NCBI GenBank assembly: GCA_036362985.1
Contig: JAYGXS010000001.1
Location: 77,820,282-77,884,281 of the forward strand
DNA from: Ligula intestinalis
Taxonomy: Eukaryota > Platyhelminthes > Cestoda > Diphyllobothriidea > Diphyllobothriidae
Direction: 5' to 3'
DNA length: 64,000 bases
Part shown: piece by piece, positions 1 through 14,059 of the stretch
Numbering within the stretch: position 1 is the first letter of the stretch
Layout of the letters: each line of letters opens with the position of its first letter
Program-made: the position numbers and the translations under genes
The notes under the pieces: model-generated
What the model was told of the DNA's origin: nothing
The model's input: only the letters and a program-made list of their open reading frames with translations
Databases searched by the model: none

Positions 1-250
1 TACTAGTTAAAGTTTAGTTAGTTTCCGCCAACGTTAGATATATATATACTTAAATAACGACTGTATACTGAACTAATTATACTAAGCTTAAATAAACAAA
101 CAAACTAAAAATAAAAATAAACTAAATTTTAATTGACTTACATAATAAACTAAAGACAAATCTAAATGAATAGCACCAGTCCCGTAAGACAGAATCGTAG
201 GCCTTGAGTTATCTAATTTGAGCGACCAAGTTAACTTTTACCACCGTTTT
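1..250. repeat. AT-rich direct repeat, copy 1
   Basis: An AT-rich block (runs of aaataaaaataaa, ctaaactaag) followed by a more complex tail (cccgtaagacagaatc, ttatctaa). The same order of motifs recurs at 1840-2110 in the same orientation, so this is one copy of a direct repeat about 1.8 kb from its partner. No protein similarity was seen in or between the copies. Confidence 0.6.
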
Positions 251-1839
251 TAATGCAACAATAAAATCCTCTCTATGCGCATCTCCTCTGTTGTAGCCGA
301 ATTCCTACTGAAGCACGGATTCGGTCCACGAACTAGTCTCCCCATTTCGGCTTCTTCTGGAGATGATTAACATGTTAAGGTAGCTGGACCTCGAATCTGG
401 GTAAATAGGTTTTTTTAGAAGGAATAAATTCCGGATCTTTTCTTCTGCTTGGTCTGTCTCTGGATAGCGCACGAGGTACGCAAGCACGCCCAGTCACCTG
501 ATGATGATTTAGCCTTGTTTTTCAAAGAAGCAATGCAGACTGTAGGAGCAAATTCGATGCTAAGGCATATTTTTGTACCCTATGGTCTTTTACATTCATG
601 TTTTTTCATTTATCGCACACACTCAGAAAAAGTTTGTCGACTTCTGTGATGACGTACTCCTCTTCCCTACGCAAAAGATCCATTCTAGTTTAGAAGCCTG
701 TTGGCCGAAAGTGGATAAGAACTGCGATCTTCGACAGGCGTCGGGACTTGCGAGCATTATTGTTTAGGAATTCGATGCCTATCTATCTCCTGGAGGGTGT
801 TTCATGATCATTTTTCCCTCCTGGCCTTCTGGTCATTGTGAGCTAAACCAGATCCAAAATTTAAAGGGCAAATGCCAAAATAAATATATGTCCGCCTCAT
901 GTTAGGAGGCCTTAATCAACCGGACAACTTGAACGTTCCACCCTCCTGGAGAAGACAACGGATTACCTTGGCTATTACCTACGCAAATGTTCACAGGGAA
1001 TAAATGCTTCATGAGTATGTTACAAACCTCTTTTTAGTATTCTATTTCAGGACAAATTTAATACATGCAAAAACACAGACAGAAAAATAAAGGAAAATTA
1101 TTCTGTCAACAGTTCAACGAAATTTGAACTGCCCAGAATAATGACTTTGTGATTTTTGAACACTGATCAAGGGAAACTTCCAAAGCAAACTAATCTTATA
1201 GACTAGGCAAATTTCACGGAATACTATCGGTACCCGAAAGAGGAATCTCGGGAGATATAAAACTAAAAGGCAAATAGACCTAAAGGTAGGCTGATAGCAG
1301 CAAAATGAAGCATTTATTCGCTGCAACCAGGAAGGCCATAAGAATCGCGGTAACTGAAATTCCATCAATGCTCAGGCTGACTGACATAACTCTCAGTAGG
1401 AACAATTACAAATGCATGGAAAACTGAGGCGAAAATTTACAGGGGAAAATTTATTCGCCCCTACTCAGAACCAATCAGCAGGCTTCAATAAGTTCAAATC
1501 AACATTAATTTCATTCTCTCCATGAAGTGCGGAGAAAGCAATTACTTCACTCCAGCCGCTATTAGGGGGAAAATATTCGGGGTGCAAACGTGCTTACTAG
1601 GCAGGCCTTCTGATACGGCTCTCTGGAATACGGCAATCATTGATTCATCTTTTCCAAAACAACGCGAGTTACAATAAAAACTCTTTACTCCTTCGCGGGA
1701 AGCTGTAAACGTGTACCTTTTCGGCAGTGGATTGCCATACAGCGTAATGATTATAATGAAATTCGGCAAAATTGAAGTTTTCACCCACCTTAGCTTTTTT
1801 CTGATGATTATTGTTAATTATATTAGTTTTATGTTAGTT

Positions 1840-2110
1840 TTTAAGTCTATTAGTTAAATTTTAGTTTTAGTTTAGTTTATAAATTATTCAGATACGGCCA
1901 AATTCAGATAAATATACTTAAATAGCTAACATATACCAAACTAAGCAAACTAAACTAAGCTTAACAAAACCAAGAAGGCTAGAAAATAAATAAAAATAAA
2001 AATTTACTAAAAAAACAATAATCTAAAATCTGAACTAAGACCATTGGTTCCGTAAAGCAAAATTCTGGGACTAGGGTTATCTAAGGTGGGAAATCAACTT
2101 GACTTTTATC
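1840..2110. repeat. AT-rich direct repeat, copy 2
   Basis: Second copy of the repeat at 1-250. Shared blocks include tatacttaaata, aaataaaaataaaaat and a tail reading ccgtaaagcaaaattc then ggttatctaa. It is clearly diverged from copy 1. Whether the pair are ends of one old element or two scattered copies cannot be told from this sequence. Confidence 0.6.
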
Positions 2111-5100
2111 CGAACAAGCACGGACTTTCAACGCTTCTCAGTCGTCTGATAATCGCACGTCTGCATTGTTGAGCCGCAGCAGCCTGCTACGCGTAGTTAG
2201 TTTGGGAAGCATAATTCTATCTTACCGACCCTGTAATACTGCACTCCCTGTCTGACAGCGCCTTTGTATAAGCTCGGTTACCTTGGCAGCGAAACGCACA
2301 TAGCTTCTATCATCAAATGCGTCAGCACTTGAAAACGTTCACCAGCCATCTCATCACAATCGTCGCTGACTCATTGCTTACAGGCGGTTACGCTGAGTTG
2401 ATGATATCCGTCCACTGGTCCTCACTGATTGGTTCTCCTCTGATTTCGCTCCGGTTACTCACGCAGACTTTCCCTGCTTACCCTCTAGCATGGCATCTTT
2501 GATTATCCTATCAATTGCCTTTCACAAAATGTTCCTTTGGAACCTTGCTGTCGCATACTGCATAAGGCAGTCTTTCTTCTCTACTCCGACTAACCACAAG
2601 CGTGGATAAGGGGCAGAAGATAAAACTTGCTCACTAACCGTTAAAATAGTAGTGAAATATATAGGGCTTTAAAGCGGAAGTGGCACAAACGAATAGCGGC
2701 CACCCTGGTCAATGATTTGACAAGCATATGAAGCAGGTATGTAATGCAGATGCAGGTAAAGCCTCTACGAAACAACAACGCTGCAAGCTGGACTGATGAG
2801 TGCTTATCAAAGCGAGTAACCTATTTTGCATTATTAACCACTTTGACAGCACAGGTACAGTTATTACCGAATGACGAACACCCTTAGTCATTGCAAGATC
2901 ACGTTGGAGACGTTAGAACTTGCTGAGAGGGCGAAGAATTTATACAGACTCGTCACTTTTCAGCAGGCAGAACAACAGGCATCCATTATTTCCATCTAAA
3001 AAATACATGGACTGAAAGGAGCCTATCAAAAGTTCGAGTTGAAACTTCTTCCTGGACTCCCCGTTAATTGCCGCATAGTAACGGTTAATAAGTAGTTGAG
3101 AAGTCGGATAAATAGCCCTTGATGAGGGTGTTTTCCCGAAGCATCTGAGGTGGCTGCGCGGTCTTATATCGCGAATTCAGCTCTTGTGGTTTACTACACA
3201 AGCTTCGAAAGAGATTCTGCAGACGGTTTTGTTGAATTGAATCGGGAGTTAATATTCTAAAAATGAATTCACGAATTTGAAAGGTCAAAATAATAGACAA
3301 ACTCTTCTGATGCTCGACCAGCCTTCTCCTTTAGTCATCGATTCAATATTTATATTATCTCGCCCGCTGTATCATTTTAACTGAGTGAATGAAAACATTA
3401 GCACTAAGATAAGGCACACAGAACTACTGATGAGTCGAAAATGGCTTCAAAATCTTGATAAACTGTGCCGCAAGAGGTGATTTTGTTCTACATTTTTTGA
3501 AAGAGTACCCATTTGCGTGTCTCAACCCTAACCTGAATTCTTCTCATAATCTCCTATGAATTGAGCGTAAGTCCATCAGAATCCCCGGGGTTACCATTTT
3601 TCGTGTACTTCTGCAAAAGTAATGGTGTTGACACATAAAAGTCAAAGATGGTGCATTATGTTTTGTAGTTAAACATTACTCTGATTTATAAGCCGGTTGA
3701 TTAAATTATAAGGAATATATAGTTTCGTCGGAAGGTCATCTCTTTACAAATTAAGCAAATGCTTCGACGCCCCTCTTCATTTGAAATTATACTCCGCAAG
3801 TGAACCCCAAATTAGACTGTGCCTTTGCCTTAGACAAACCGATAGCCATGTAGGTGAGCTTATGCATTAGATGAGAGTTACGTGTCATGACGGCCACTGT
3901 GTCGGATGTTATTCAAAACAGGCATGGCTACAAAGGTTTAATGATAGACCATAGTGCCTATGCAGGTACGTGATAAAAGCCCAGAAACGAATTTTGCCGA
4001 CATCCTGCCGATGCATGACACAGCTATGCGGGGTTCGGCTCATCTGCTGATACCTCAGTGCTCCCACGTGCTTTCTGGTAGATACTGCAATTGCGAAATT
4101 TCTCACTTTTAAATTCTATCAAAGATAATGCGCCAACTGGCAGTAAAATGGAGCCTTGAGTGCAGACCAGTCCCATCTGCGGGCATTTTAGGTAATAAGC
4201 GAGCCACGAGCAGAAATTGCGTTTCATCTGACGAACTTCCGCTCAGTTAACGAGCCCTCAGTGCGTGTGTGAGCCTTGGTCCGCCGTTGAGTCTTGCTCC
4301 CAGGGTGTGGAACCTCGGTCACCTGCAGCCAATAAGTGAACTGATGCACATTGAATGGCTACGTTTCCGATGACGAGCTCGGTGCGGAAACGGCTTTAAG
4401 TCATTAACCGAGGTTCCACAGTACCTCATACGAAAAGAGGCGGTACGAGCTCAGTCGGTAAGTTTCCGTTAATATTTTGGCCGACATACACTAACTCCAA
4501 CAGGATAACTATGGAATATCCATAATACTCTACCGTTGCTTTGATAAATGTGCCCGCCACATTGAAGAACTTCAAACTGGTCCATGAGCATTTCTATATC
4601 CTCCTTAAAATGTGTTTGATAATATATACTACACCGATAAATTCTCGATGGTGCACAAAGCGTTGCCATAAAAAATAGAACCCCATATTTTCAGGCCTAT
4701 GGAATGCATAATGTCAGGCATAAATCAAAAGAAAACTTGACCAGACATCCGGCCGCAAAGCCCTGTCAAAATCCAAAAGCTTTTAACGCGTCTTCATTTT
4801 CAAAGGGCATTCAAGTTGCAAATCTTCTTTGCGGGATGCCTCCACCACCATAAACAATGGCAAGCACACGTGCCTGGTGCCAATGTCAAGCGCTGTCATT
4901 AATTTCGATAAACCTTACTCTATATTTGCAGTATTCCAAAGGTATAGGACGAAGCTGACCTCATTGGGCATCGCGATGACTACAGTAACATGACTGACAC
5001 CATAGACAGAAGTAGTTCGGTACCACATCTGACGGAAATCTAGTCTGCTTCATTTCGCACTAGCATTCGGTGATAGAATAATTTGTGGTACATGTCCGAC

Positions 5101-8100
5101 CACACCAAGCCCAAATTATCAAAAAACCGACCCCATCAGGTAAAAGTGGGCATCTTGACTTTGATAAACAATTTACGTTCTAACCTTTGCGGAACATTAA
5201 GAGATGATATGTGAAATATTTATATAGTACAAACGGTAGGATTGTGTCGTGGGGTCGTCTGGGGAAAGTGTAAAGCGCGCCCCACAGGCATACGAACGAG
5301 TGATTTTCGGGGAGAGGACGGGCGGGGCATACCAGGGTAGAAATAAAAACCCCATTTGAATGCCCAATAAAAAAGTTACGATGGCATGTTGGGTCGCGTA
5401 CTCAAACCTTGGGAGAAGACACTGAAGGTAGCTTTAATATCATCGCTAACCCCCCGCCCAACCAACGGCGATAGCGTGCACGTAGGAAGTGTGCCCAAAC
5501 CTCGGGCGATGTCACTGAGAGACATTTTCCAGTGGAATCATCAAAACCAACTAGAAAAAGCTTAACAAAGTACAAAAGGCAGGGAGATTGGGCAAATCAC
5601 CCTACTTAAAATTTTTAAGTAAGCGGTGGTTCCCGTGGGTAGTTCAAAAGTCCAAGTTTGCTTAGTTCGCCGATTTTAGTAGATGTGGAATGTGTTTGCC
5701 TTCGGAGAACCGTTCTACATTCCAATGTCATCAGAAAATCCCTGCTAGATCGATGGATGGCGCGTAGAAAACCAGAATTGTACAGGTAATTAAACCTACT
5801 TAAAAATCTAAGCAGGTAGCTATACTACATAAGGACCCAAAAAAGACCTCTAGAGACAACCTCACCGCAAAAACTAACCGTATTTTTTAAGGTTTTTTGT
5901 TTGCAGAATCGGGCGTTTTATGACCTCGATTATTGAATTTATAAAAGGATTTACCTTGAGCAAAAATCTCCAGTTATAATATCTGGAGCTCTTAGGGACA
6001 AAGTTAACACGGCAGGCGTAATCAACATACTAGGGTTTCGTTTCATCAATGATTAAACTAGACTGTAACACGAGCGAACATTAACTTCTTTAATTCTTGT
6101 TGGCACAGTCGGCTTTTATTCGCAAATACTAGCCAATAAAGTGCAGACTCATTAGAATTAGATAGATACTCATAGATACTCAAATTGAAAGTAACAATGT
6201 GCATTAAAAACCTAACAACAACAAATATCTGACACAGAACGATATTTCTGGTTCCCCTATATCTGTAAATTGACTAACTGAATAATTAAATGGAAAATAA
6301 CTGACCGGAGATTCCTTCGTAAGTAATCCATCCCATATTTTCCATATTAAAACATCAAACTTGTCTACGCTTGTCGTAAACAGGTGAAGCCGTTCATCAT
6401 TCCGGTTTATATATACCGACAGCAAATTCAGTCAAGAAATATTTCAGAATTATAAAGATAACCGTAGAGAACCTTTCCCTTGCATGGCATTAGCTGTACC
6501 TATTTGCTTGATGCTTACATGCCGTAGGTGAATCCTATTAGCATATAACAGCCACATATAACGCAAGGATGATAAGCAGAAACGAGATGAGTTTTCTTCG
6601 TAAAAGATTAACCCCTTAACTGAAAATCGGGACCGTTTATCTATTTTATTGACTGCACGTAGACAATGCTTCAAGGAACCTCCACGCTACGGGATAGCGT
6701 AGGTACATAACAAGTGAAGAGACGTGTTAGGTCAGGATACAAGGCAATAGGAGCTGGTTTGATCTAATTTGTCTTCAGTCCCGATGTTGTGTAGCATTCA
6801 ACTTGCATTTATTAATGCAACCTGAAAAAGCTTGATTCTAGTACCCAGAAGGAGAGTGGGAAGAAACCACATGTCTCAAAAAAAGCTTTCACTAATTTTC
6901 CGCGGTCAAAGTGTCCCAAGTAAGAGCAAACAATTCTGAAATGAAAAATCCATGGGAATTAATACGGACAGTGTAGTAGAAAGAATATATGAGCCTAAGC
7001 AAATGATCAATCTTCTTGGGTTTTATCAACGCATAAATGTCTAAAAAGGAAAGAATATTTCTAATTTCATTTCAACCCTCATATGCAAACTGCATCAAGA
7101 TCCACCCCATTGGTGTGGGCTTTGTTTTTCGGCCAGCCACAAATCAATTTTCCAAGTCTCAACACCTACATCATAGTGTGGTAATCGGCGTTTCTAATTT
7201 CGTGCAAGCCGGCATGCATACGTTTTTGGGGTTTTCGATCAGTGAACACAAAAAAACTAGAAAAATACCGAAGCTAACGTACCAGACATTCGTCACCTTC
7301 GGAATTGAAACAAATTTGTTATTTCTAATGCGATGAAGTGGGGAGAGACTTTCATGGCACGTGCCGCTGGTATTCTGACAGGACAATGGACCACTTTCCA
7401 AGTTACTGTTGACGCAACCTCCCCTCCTTGTACTAGCTGAGCCTATTTAGTGTAGCCGCGTTACGTTGCTACCAACTGCGACTGTGGGGCACTTGCTAAA
7501 CAAACAGATGTCCTATCTATTTTCACGTTCATTTCATTTTAACTACTTACGACGGATTTAAATAAGTTTCCGAGTTTTATCTCGGTTAATTAACACTGGC
7601 CACGCATTCAATTTGGAATGCTTGGTGCTGCTGAGTGAGGTATTCAGCCTTACCAGTTTAAAGCGCTGATAAATTAAGCAATTCTCTTTCCCATTCCAAA
7701 ATAAATCGCGTAAAATCTAAAAAGGGATGCCAAATAGTTTGAAGTGCTGAAAAAATGCAAAGTAATCATTTTTAGGCGCATAAACTGTGAAAACTGATGT
7801 GTGGCAGCTGCATGAATAATTAGAAGATAAGCTTTCAAGAGATTATCATTGTCATCGAAGCTCAAGCCTGGCATCAAAAAGGGTTTGGCGTACGCTTAGG
7901 TAAGGAAGTAAGGAGAGGGGAAAAACGCAAAAATAATTCGAAAATCCGAAGACACCAGTTTGTGTCGCTATTTTTTTGGCAGTACACGCATGGCCTTGAA
8001 AAATTAAAAACATTGCAGCTGTACATTGAACGCTAAAATGCAATCAGCTAGGGCATTTCACTCAAGAGGGTAAGATCCAGCAACAATGAAAGCGTACGAC

Positions 8101-10500
8101 AACAGCGTGCGACACTGACAGCCTAAAAATAGATAGGCCTAGAAAAACGGAGGTATATACCTTGAAAGCTGGCTAAGGTAAGCCGGACGAAAGAAAATGC
8201 AGAAAAGGAAACGTAGAAACGTTAAACCAGAAAGCAGACCGCGAGACAATTATCACCGCCGATTTTTGCTTGTTTTTGCATTTTGTATGAATCGGGATGG
8301 CAAATGGAAGAAGAGCCTTTTTATATGGGACTGGTAGCAGCGCTTGATGTGAATTTTGGCAAAAGTTTCACGATTAATTTGGATAACCCGACCTATGGGC
8401 GGAATGTGGAGGCTATAATTATTTATCCTGGCACCTACGCGAAAGGTAAGGTGCTTGGCGTTAAAAGTGGCCCACCAGAGACTTGTTACTACCCTAGCTT
8501 TGCATCGTCAAATCGATCTTCTCAGAGACTTGGGGTTTCGCTATGCTGAAAGGATAAATCTGGGTATGACGCGGGAATATGGAACCTGCCGCTATATAGG
8601 AGGCCTCGCTTTCCGTTCCAGCAACAGTACCTTTTTTCGTGTCCTTACCCAAATCCAACCGAAATTTAGGGCTGGGCCATCTGCAGTTACGATGTTAGGC
8701 GTATTTCGATTAATGCGGCGATTTCTGTGTTGGTGGTAAGGAGGACAGAGTCCTAGAAGGCTTTATGCAGTCAACGGATGACGGAATGGATTGAGACACT
8801 GAAGTGGTTAATGCTACCTTTGACCAAAAATGTGCATGCCATAGGCACGTTGCACAGACCACTCCTTTGGGCAGATGGCCCAATTGAAAAATTATTCAAG
8901 TAAAAGATATTTAAAAACTTAGTGCTTTGTCAGTTTTCCACAGTTTTTTAAGTAAAAGGACGCAAAAAAGCCCAGTGGTAGCCCTCCTATAAATGATGCT
9001 TTCGAACAGTAAAGTGCCCAATTTTCATCAATAATCGGCTATCATGATCAATTTTTGTTCAGAAATACGTCATCAACAATTCGACAGCATATCAGGAAGT
9101 CCAAAGGCCCGCAACCATTGACGGAATAGTCAGAAGTGGTCTGTAGCATAACATACCAAAATTGCAATACAAGTCATATTGGTGAGCCAGACAAACGCCT
9201 CGGCACAAGATTGCAAGATCACCTGCTTACAATCCCTAGTAAGGATACGCTGCCTCTGCTTTGTGGTCACGTCCAACCATAGAACCAAAATTTCGCCTTT
9301 GAGAATGCAAGGGTGATCGGCCGACCGAATGGTTAGATGGCCAGACTGATTTTGCAAAGATGGTCCTCAACGGGCACACTTAACGAAGCCATAGGTATAC
9401 AGCCTTCCTAGCAGGCTCAAGTCAGACTAATCAGGCTCAATAGAACAGGTGATGAAAGTCACTCAGGACGGCTGCCGCCACTCGCAAAGAAAAAAGAGCA
9501 CTGTCCCACCGACGCGCCCGCGAAACCTAAAGCACTATGTAAGAGCAGCAATGACTGCTCACTCCAACTGAAACTGACGATTACACTGAAATATCGGCAA
9601 CCCCGACAGCTATGAAGGGGACACAAGTCACACGAGCCCACCGTTCGTCTATGGTGAGAGGCCAGAACCAACAAACGGACAACAGGCAAGCCCAAGTACA
9701 TGCGTTTATTCCGATTATTACACGAGACAGACGACGAGACTCAACTAATCAAGGCCGACAGGAGAAATGAGCATAGAACTCTGATGCTGAGAACGTGAGT
9801 TTGTGAAACCATACAGGCGTACTTTGATCGATAAACTCGTCTTCTCTTCTTTTTCATTTTCTTCGAGTGATGATGAACACGATAAGTTTATATGTGCATA
9901 CTTGACTGAATCAAAATAATTTCAAACGTACGCATCTTTCCCAAGCTGTCATGCCATTTCTTACACTTCATCTTAAAGACGGACAAAAGTGGCCATGTTT
10001 CTCCTGTTCCCTTCGCCGAAGTTGTCAGCCAGCATAGAGGACAGCCCTCTGTTCAAAAGCCTATGTTGACATTTAAACGTCAAGTAGGTTATACGGTGGG
10101 GCTCTTTCATTAATCTTGGTGACATACAGATAACCTTTTCTAGATAAAAAACGTGGAAGCACAATATACTTTGGCATTAAGGATAATAAAATCACGGTGA
10201 TTTAGTAATAATTAGAAAGGGTCTAACAACAGATTGGATGTGTTATTAAACCTGAATTTCCTCAGTATTACTGGAGATTTAAAAATTTTCATTAAACTGT
10301 TTGCAGTCTTCTTATCGCCGAGCGTGTCTAGCTTGTCAAAATAAGAATTTTTTTTATCGTTCCAGTAGCACTACATATAATCTCCATAACAACCCACTTT
10401 CTGGGCTCTGTGATCGCCTGTCGTTGTTAGTGGTGCTAAGGCCCCCAAATAGTCATCTAACGGGACCCGAAACTGCTCTTTTAAGATTTTTATCAAAAGA
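2111..10500. other. gene-poor region, nothing recognised
   Basis: About 8.4 kb with only short open frames (99 codons or fewer), none with a recognisable domain or codon pattern. Composition is AT-rich and unpatterned. No RNA gene, microsatellite array or transposon end was recognised. Confidence 0.5.
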
Positions 10501-10514
10501 ATTGAATATGCGAG

Positions 10515-10670
10515 TTCCAGGAAGCAGTTCAGAAGAGGAATAAGCGATCATTGGAACAAGATATTTGTTGTCCTGACGTTTCGGATCCCCTCCGGAATCC
10601 AAAATCAAAGGTTGTAGTAGAATCCGAAACGTCAGAAAATAAATTTCTTGTTTCAGTGATTGCTTCTTTT
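10515..10670. mobile_element. minimal fold-back Penelope pLTR relic
   Basis: Two Penelope-like terminal cores lie back to back. The + strand at 10530-10582 reads gcgatcattggaacaag then cctgacgtttcgg. The - strand from about 10665 reads gcaatcactgaaacaag then tctgacgtttcgg. Almost nothing separates them. The left core keeps GAAACGTC (- strand, 10575-10582) and a GGATTCC/GGATCC stem (10583-10600), but the CTGATGA box of the hammerhead is degenerate. It looks like the inverted ends of the larger copies at 14, 15-16 and 33-34 kb with the body lost. Confidence 0.55.
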
Positions 10671-12055
10671 TCGTCTGAGATGTTTGTTACTCATGCGTTT
10701 GTTGCTCATTTAAAGTAAAAACGGAATATTTTCGTAGGAATAGATGACAGGTTTGGCAATTCTGTCATATCTGATGTGGCTGATATTGGCCACTATGTAC
10801 CAGATTAAAGAGCATTCGTGAAAAAGAAAGAGAATCACGAAAAATTGCTTAAGCGTCAGTAGCGATGTTTCTGGTAGCAGCTTTAATCTGATGGCAAGAT
10901 CCGTGGTTTATATGTTTAGGATCTTGTGGTTAGCCAAATTCGTAAATCATTTCACTCTGCTTATACTCTTTAACCAATAGCAGTGGAAGCTACAGGATGT
11001 TTCATCTTCTCTTATGTCACAATAGCCGGTCTCGTATCCAAAAACTGAAATATTTGAGGATATTATGTTTATTCAGTAATGTAACTTGTCACATGTGTTT
11101 AACTCACCGTCGAATTAATTTATCTTTTCATGTGTGTGCACAGATATTTTTTCAGAACTTTAGAAACGCATATTCAATTGAAGGGTTCATTGATAAATGC
11201 GCCTGCTTCTTGATTTCAACTAGTTAGGTATGAAGTTAAACTTCCCATCCTCCTTCAGCCGAGTCGTCCCTAAATTTGCGTCTGGTTCTGTCAGTACTAA
11301 AGAAACCTCACTGGCACTGAGCGCGGTATGGTTTAAACAGTCAGTGTGAAAAAGCAACATCCTTAAATGATAGTGAAAAATAAATCTTTTCAGTCTGTGT
11401 GGCGCTTTATAATGTGTTCAGGATGTAGCACATATCTAGGCAGGTTTTTCCCTTTACAACTTACTGCTCCAGATTTCAGCATCTTCTTTGCCGTCGTAGC
11501 GTTTAAACAGTTGTTCAGCTTTTCTAACTATTGACGATGCCTGTGCCGTTGGCTTTCGCTACCAGAGTAAACCTTGTTTTTTTTAATAGAGATTACCGAA
11601 AATATACAATTCTGTGACCATTGCCTTGATATGATGTTGAATTTTGTCTGCACTCTTTTCAGCGCCTATGTTCGAAATGGAAGAATGAAATCCTATTTCC
11701 TAAGCGACCGGTGACCTGAAGGAAACTTTACTATCAGTATTTAAGATGGAAGGTAATATAAAAATTAAATGATTAACGTATATATTAATGCTTAGCGCAT
11801 TGAGGACGATCACTGTTCAGGTTACAGGAAATTCTAGTAGGCTTTACTTTTTGGACTCCATTTAGTCGCATAACGACCAGGAAAGTGTACAGAATGAGAT
11901 AACCAGCAAGGACTAGGTAAACCGTCATTAAAAGTTTTGGCTTATTAACCGTTATCTGTTAGTCATACCAAATCCCAGCTTTGGAGTACATGATATTCGA
12001 CGAGTACTTTTTCTACGATAATTTATATTTCAGATCACAAGCGGCTGGAAAAGGG
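10671..12055. other. no gene recognised
   Basis: AT-rich sequence with short open frames only. No recognisable element or RNA. Confidence 0.45.
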
Positions 12056-12059
12056 GCCT

Positions 12060-12230
12060 TTGTTTCAGTGATAGATCGCTAGATTCAATGATCGAAATTC
12101 GCATGTTCGATTCCCAGATGCTCCAAGCTTGAAATTGGGAATGGCTGGCTGATTGTGGTTGAGGAGTCAAAACTGGCCATTTCAGTCTCCCGTTTCTTCG
12201 TCGAGCATAAATTTCTGTATTTATTATTGT
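12060..12230 (+). repeat. tRNA-like SINE remnant
   Basis: A B-box-like stretch (gttcgattccc, near 12108) follows an irregular A-box-like region. About 60 nt downstream is a module reading ctggccatttcagtctccc and tcttcgtcg. Nearly the same module occurs at 40867-40905 in MFSD12 intron 3, which supports a dispersed SINE-like family. No cloverleaf could be drawn, so it is not a functional tRNA gene. Confidence 0.4.
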
Positions 12231-12659
12231 TTATTATTTATTCGCTTGAAAAGTGTTTATGAGTGACGTTTTCTGACTGGCAAAACCCTGATACAATTCC
12301 TTCTCTCCGGGGGGGAGGCATCTGTGTGCACTAGAGCAAGTAAGGTACACATGCAGATACGCATAGGTTTTGAGTGATTAAATAACGTAGACCGTTAAAG
12401 AGGCCAGCTGAGGAGAACGGAACAATTTGGGATTTTTTAACAGCTTCTTGTTTAATGCAAGTAAGGACAGACGTCAAATAAAAGGTTACCACAAGATCTT
12501 TTGGCAGGAGGCCTACCCCTTTAAATTCCTCCAATTCATCAGGCTAGTCACTGTAGTGTACCATCTAAAGCGTCAGGGCAGTGATCTTAATTTTCCAACA
12601 ATCAGACACGCTTAGAGGGATAATCCCCTGCCGAACAACGTTATGGCATCCTTTAATAT

Positions 12660-13560
12660 CACTTCTCTTCTTACTTCTATTCCCAAGAAACTGTCAGTCG
12701 AGACCATCGACGTACACCCGGAAGGCAATTACAGTAAAACAGAGAATCAACTTGGACATGCCTAAAGATTTTTATGGCTTAAAAACTAAAGAATTCAGGA
12801 AAGGGACAAATACAACACTATTACCACGTTTTAACAGCAACTACCCAATATTATACAAAGGCGGTTGCGTAAGGGGGCTATATCGGCGTGTTGTAACCCA
12901 TTACAATGAACCAGAAAAAAGCTTCCCAATGGCAATACTTTTGAAGGGTGTTCAGAGCAAGCGGCTACTTGCGCAAATTGGTTGATATTTGCAAGTACAA
13001 CCAAGGCAAGAAAGCTACCCTTTTCTGTTCGCGAGCGTACTCAAATATGAAGAAAGTTTCGGAAGCCGTTATGCGACTTATCACACCACTCGGAGTCGGG
13101 GTTGCACACCGACCAGAAGCATTTATCAGGAACCAGGTAATAAGACCGAACCGTCTGCTGTCATGGCAGGAAATGACTTCAGTTGTTTGTCTAGTCTGGT
13201 TCAGTCGCGGATAAAGCAACTGCGTCGGAGAATCGGGGAGACTACATCGAAACCGGATAGCCAAAAATGTTAAAGCAGTGAGGAGGAAGGACGCTAATTC
13301 TCAGGTCATGGTTCATAAGGTGGCATTCAGCCGCACATTTAAGTTTTAAGAGGCCGAAGTTTGGCAAAAGGGTCGTGAATGCTTGAGGTTTGGTTGTCCG
13401 GTCTACAGTTGATTAATAAGCGCTATGATTTCATGGTGACATATTCTGTGCTGAACCTTTCCTTGGCAGAGTAATTAGCCACGGGAGGGACAAAGACGGG
13501 GAATGTTTCTAGTGACATTAGATAAAATGGATGAGTAAACATCGTGAAACGTGATGCAAT
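12660..13560 (+). mobile_element. Penelope-like element relic 1 (RT end and GIY-YIG)
   Basis: Broken coding sequence of a Penelope-like retroelement. The end of the reverse transcriptase is at 12690-12985 (RKGTNTTLLPRFNSNYP, then a cysteine in the CVRGLYRRV region). The linker to the endonuclease is at 13050-13140 (SEAVMRLITPLGVGVAHRPE). A decayed GIY-YIG region with a CVGESGRL-like block and AVRRKDANSQ follows to about 13300. Several frameshifts are needed to read through. A hammerhead-like core lies downstream at 13732-13768 in the same orientation, as expected for the 3' pseudo-LTR. The 5' two-thirds of the element is missing. Confidence 0.75.
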
Positions 13561-13731
13561 TTCGCAAATTCACGACTCGATCACAGACCCACGAGCAAAA
13601 ATTGCATACTTCACGACTACCGGCTATGAACGCGTGATATGCCAATTGAACTAGGCATATGGTGGCATGCTAACTGCGTCCTGTATATACTGCACCCCTG
13701 ACATCCTCACCACACTTACGTGCACCTGACT

Positions 13732-13768
13732 TTGATGATATGTTGAAGCGAGAATCCGAAACATTGGG
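13732..13768 (+). ncRNA. decayed hammerhead-like core of Penelope relic 1
   Basis: TTGATGA (13732-13738) is followed by 19 nt and then GAAA (13758-13761). This is the order CUGAUGA, stem II, GAAA of a type I hammerhead. The first base of the core is changed, the following CATT is not self-complementary and stem II pairs poorly, so it is probably inactive. Confidence 0.4.
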
Positions 13769-14059
13769 CTAGTAAATGTCATGCTCCCGCGATCGCATCT
13801 TAGACTTCCGGACTGCTTTTTGAGACAAATCTCTTTGCTTATATCTGCAATGGAAATTATCCAGTTCCCTCTAACTTGCAGTAGCGCGTCTGGAACTCTT
13901 GTAGAAGATCATTTATTAACAAGTAACCAACATCCGGGAAATGTGAAAGACACGGCCGTGGACGAATAAGTAAAGTAAAGCTGACTCTGAACATTCAACT
14001 CGCATCCAACAAGATGCGAATCCGTAACCCACTTCGCGGACTGATTCTTTAAAAATGAG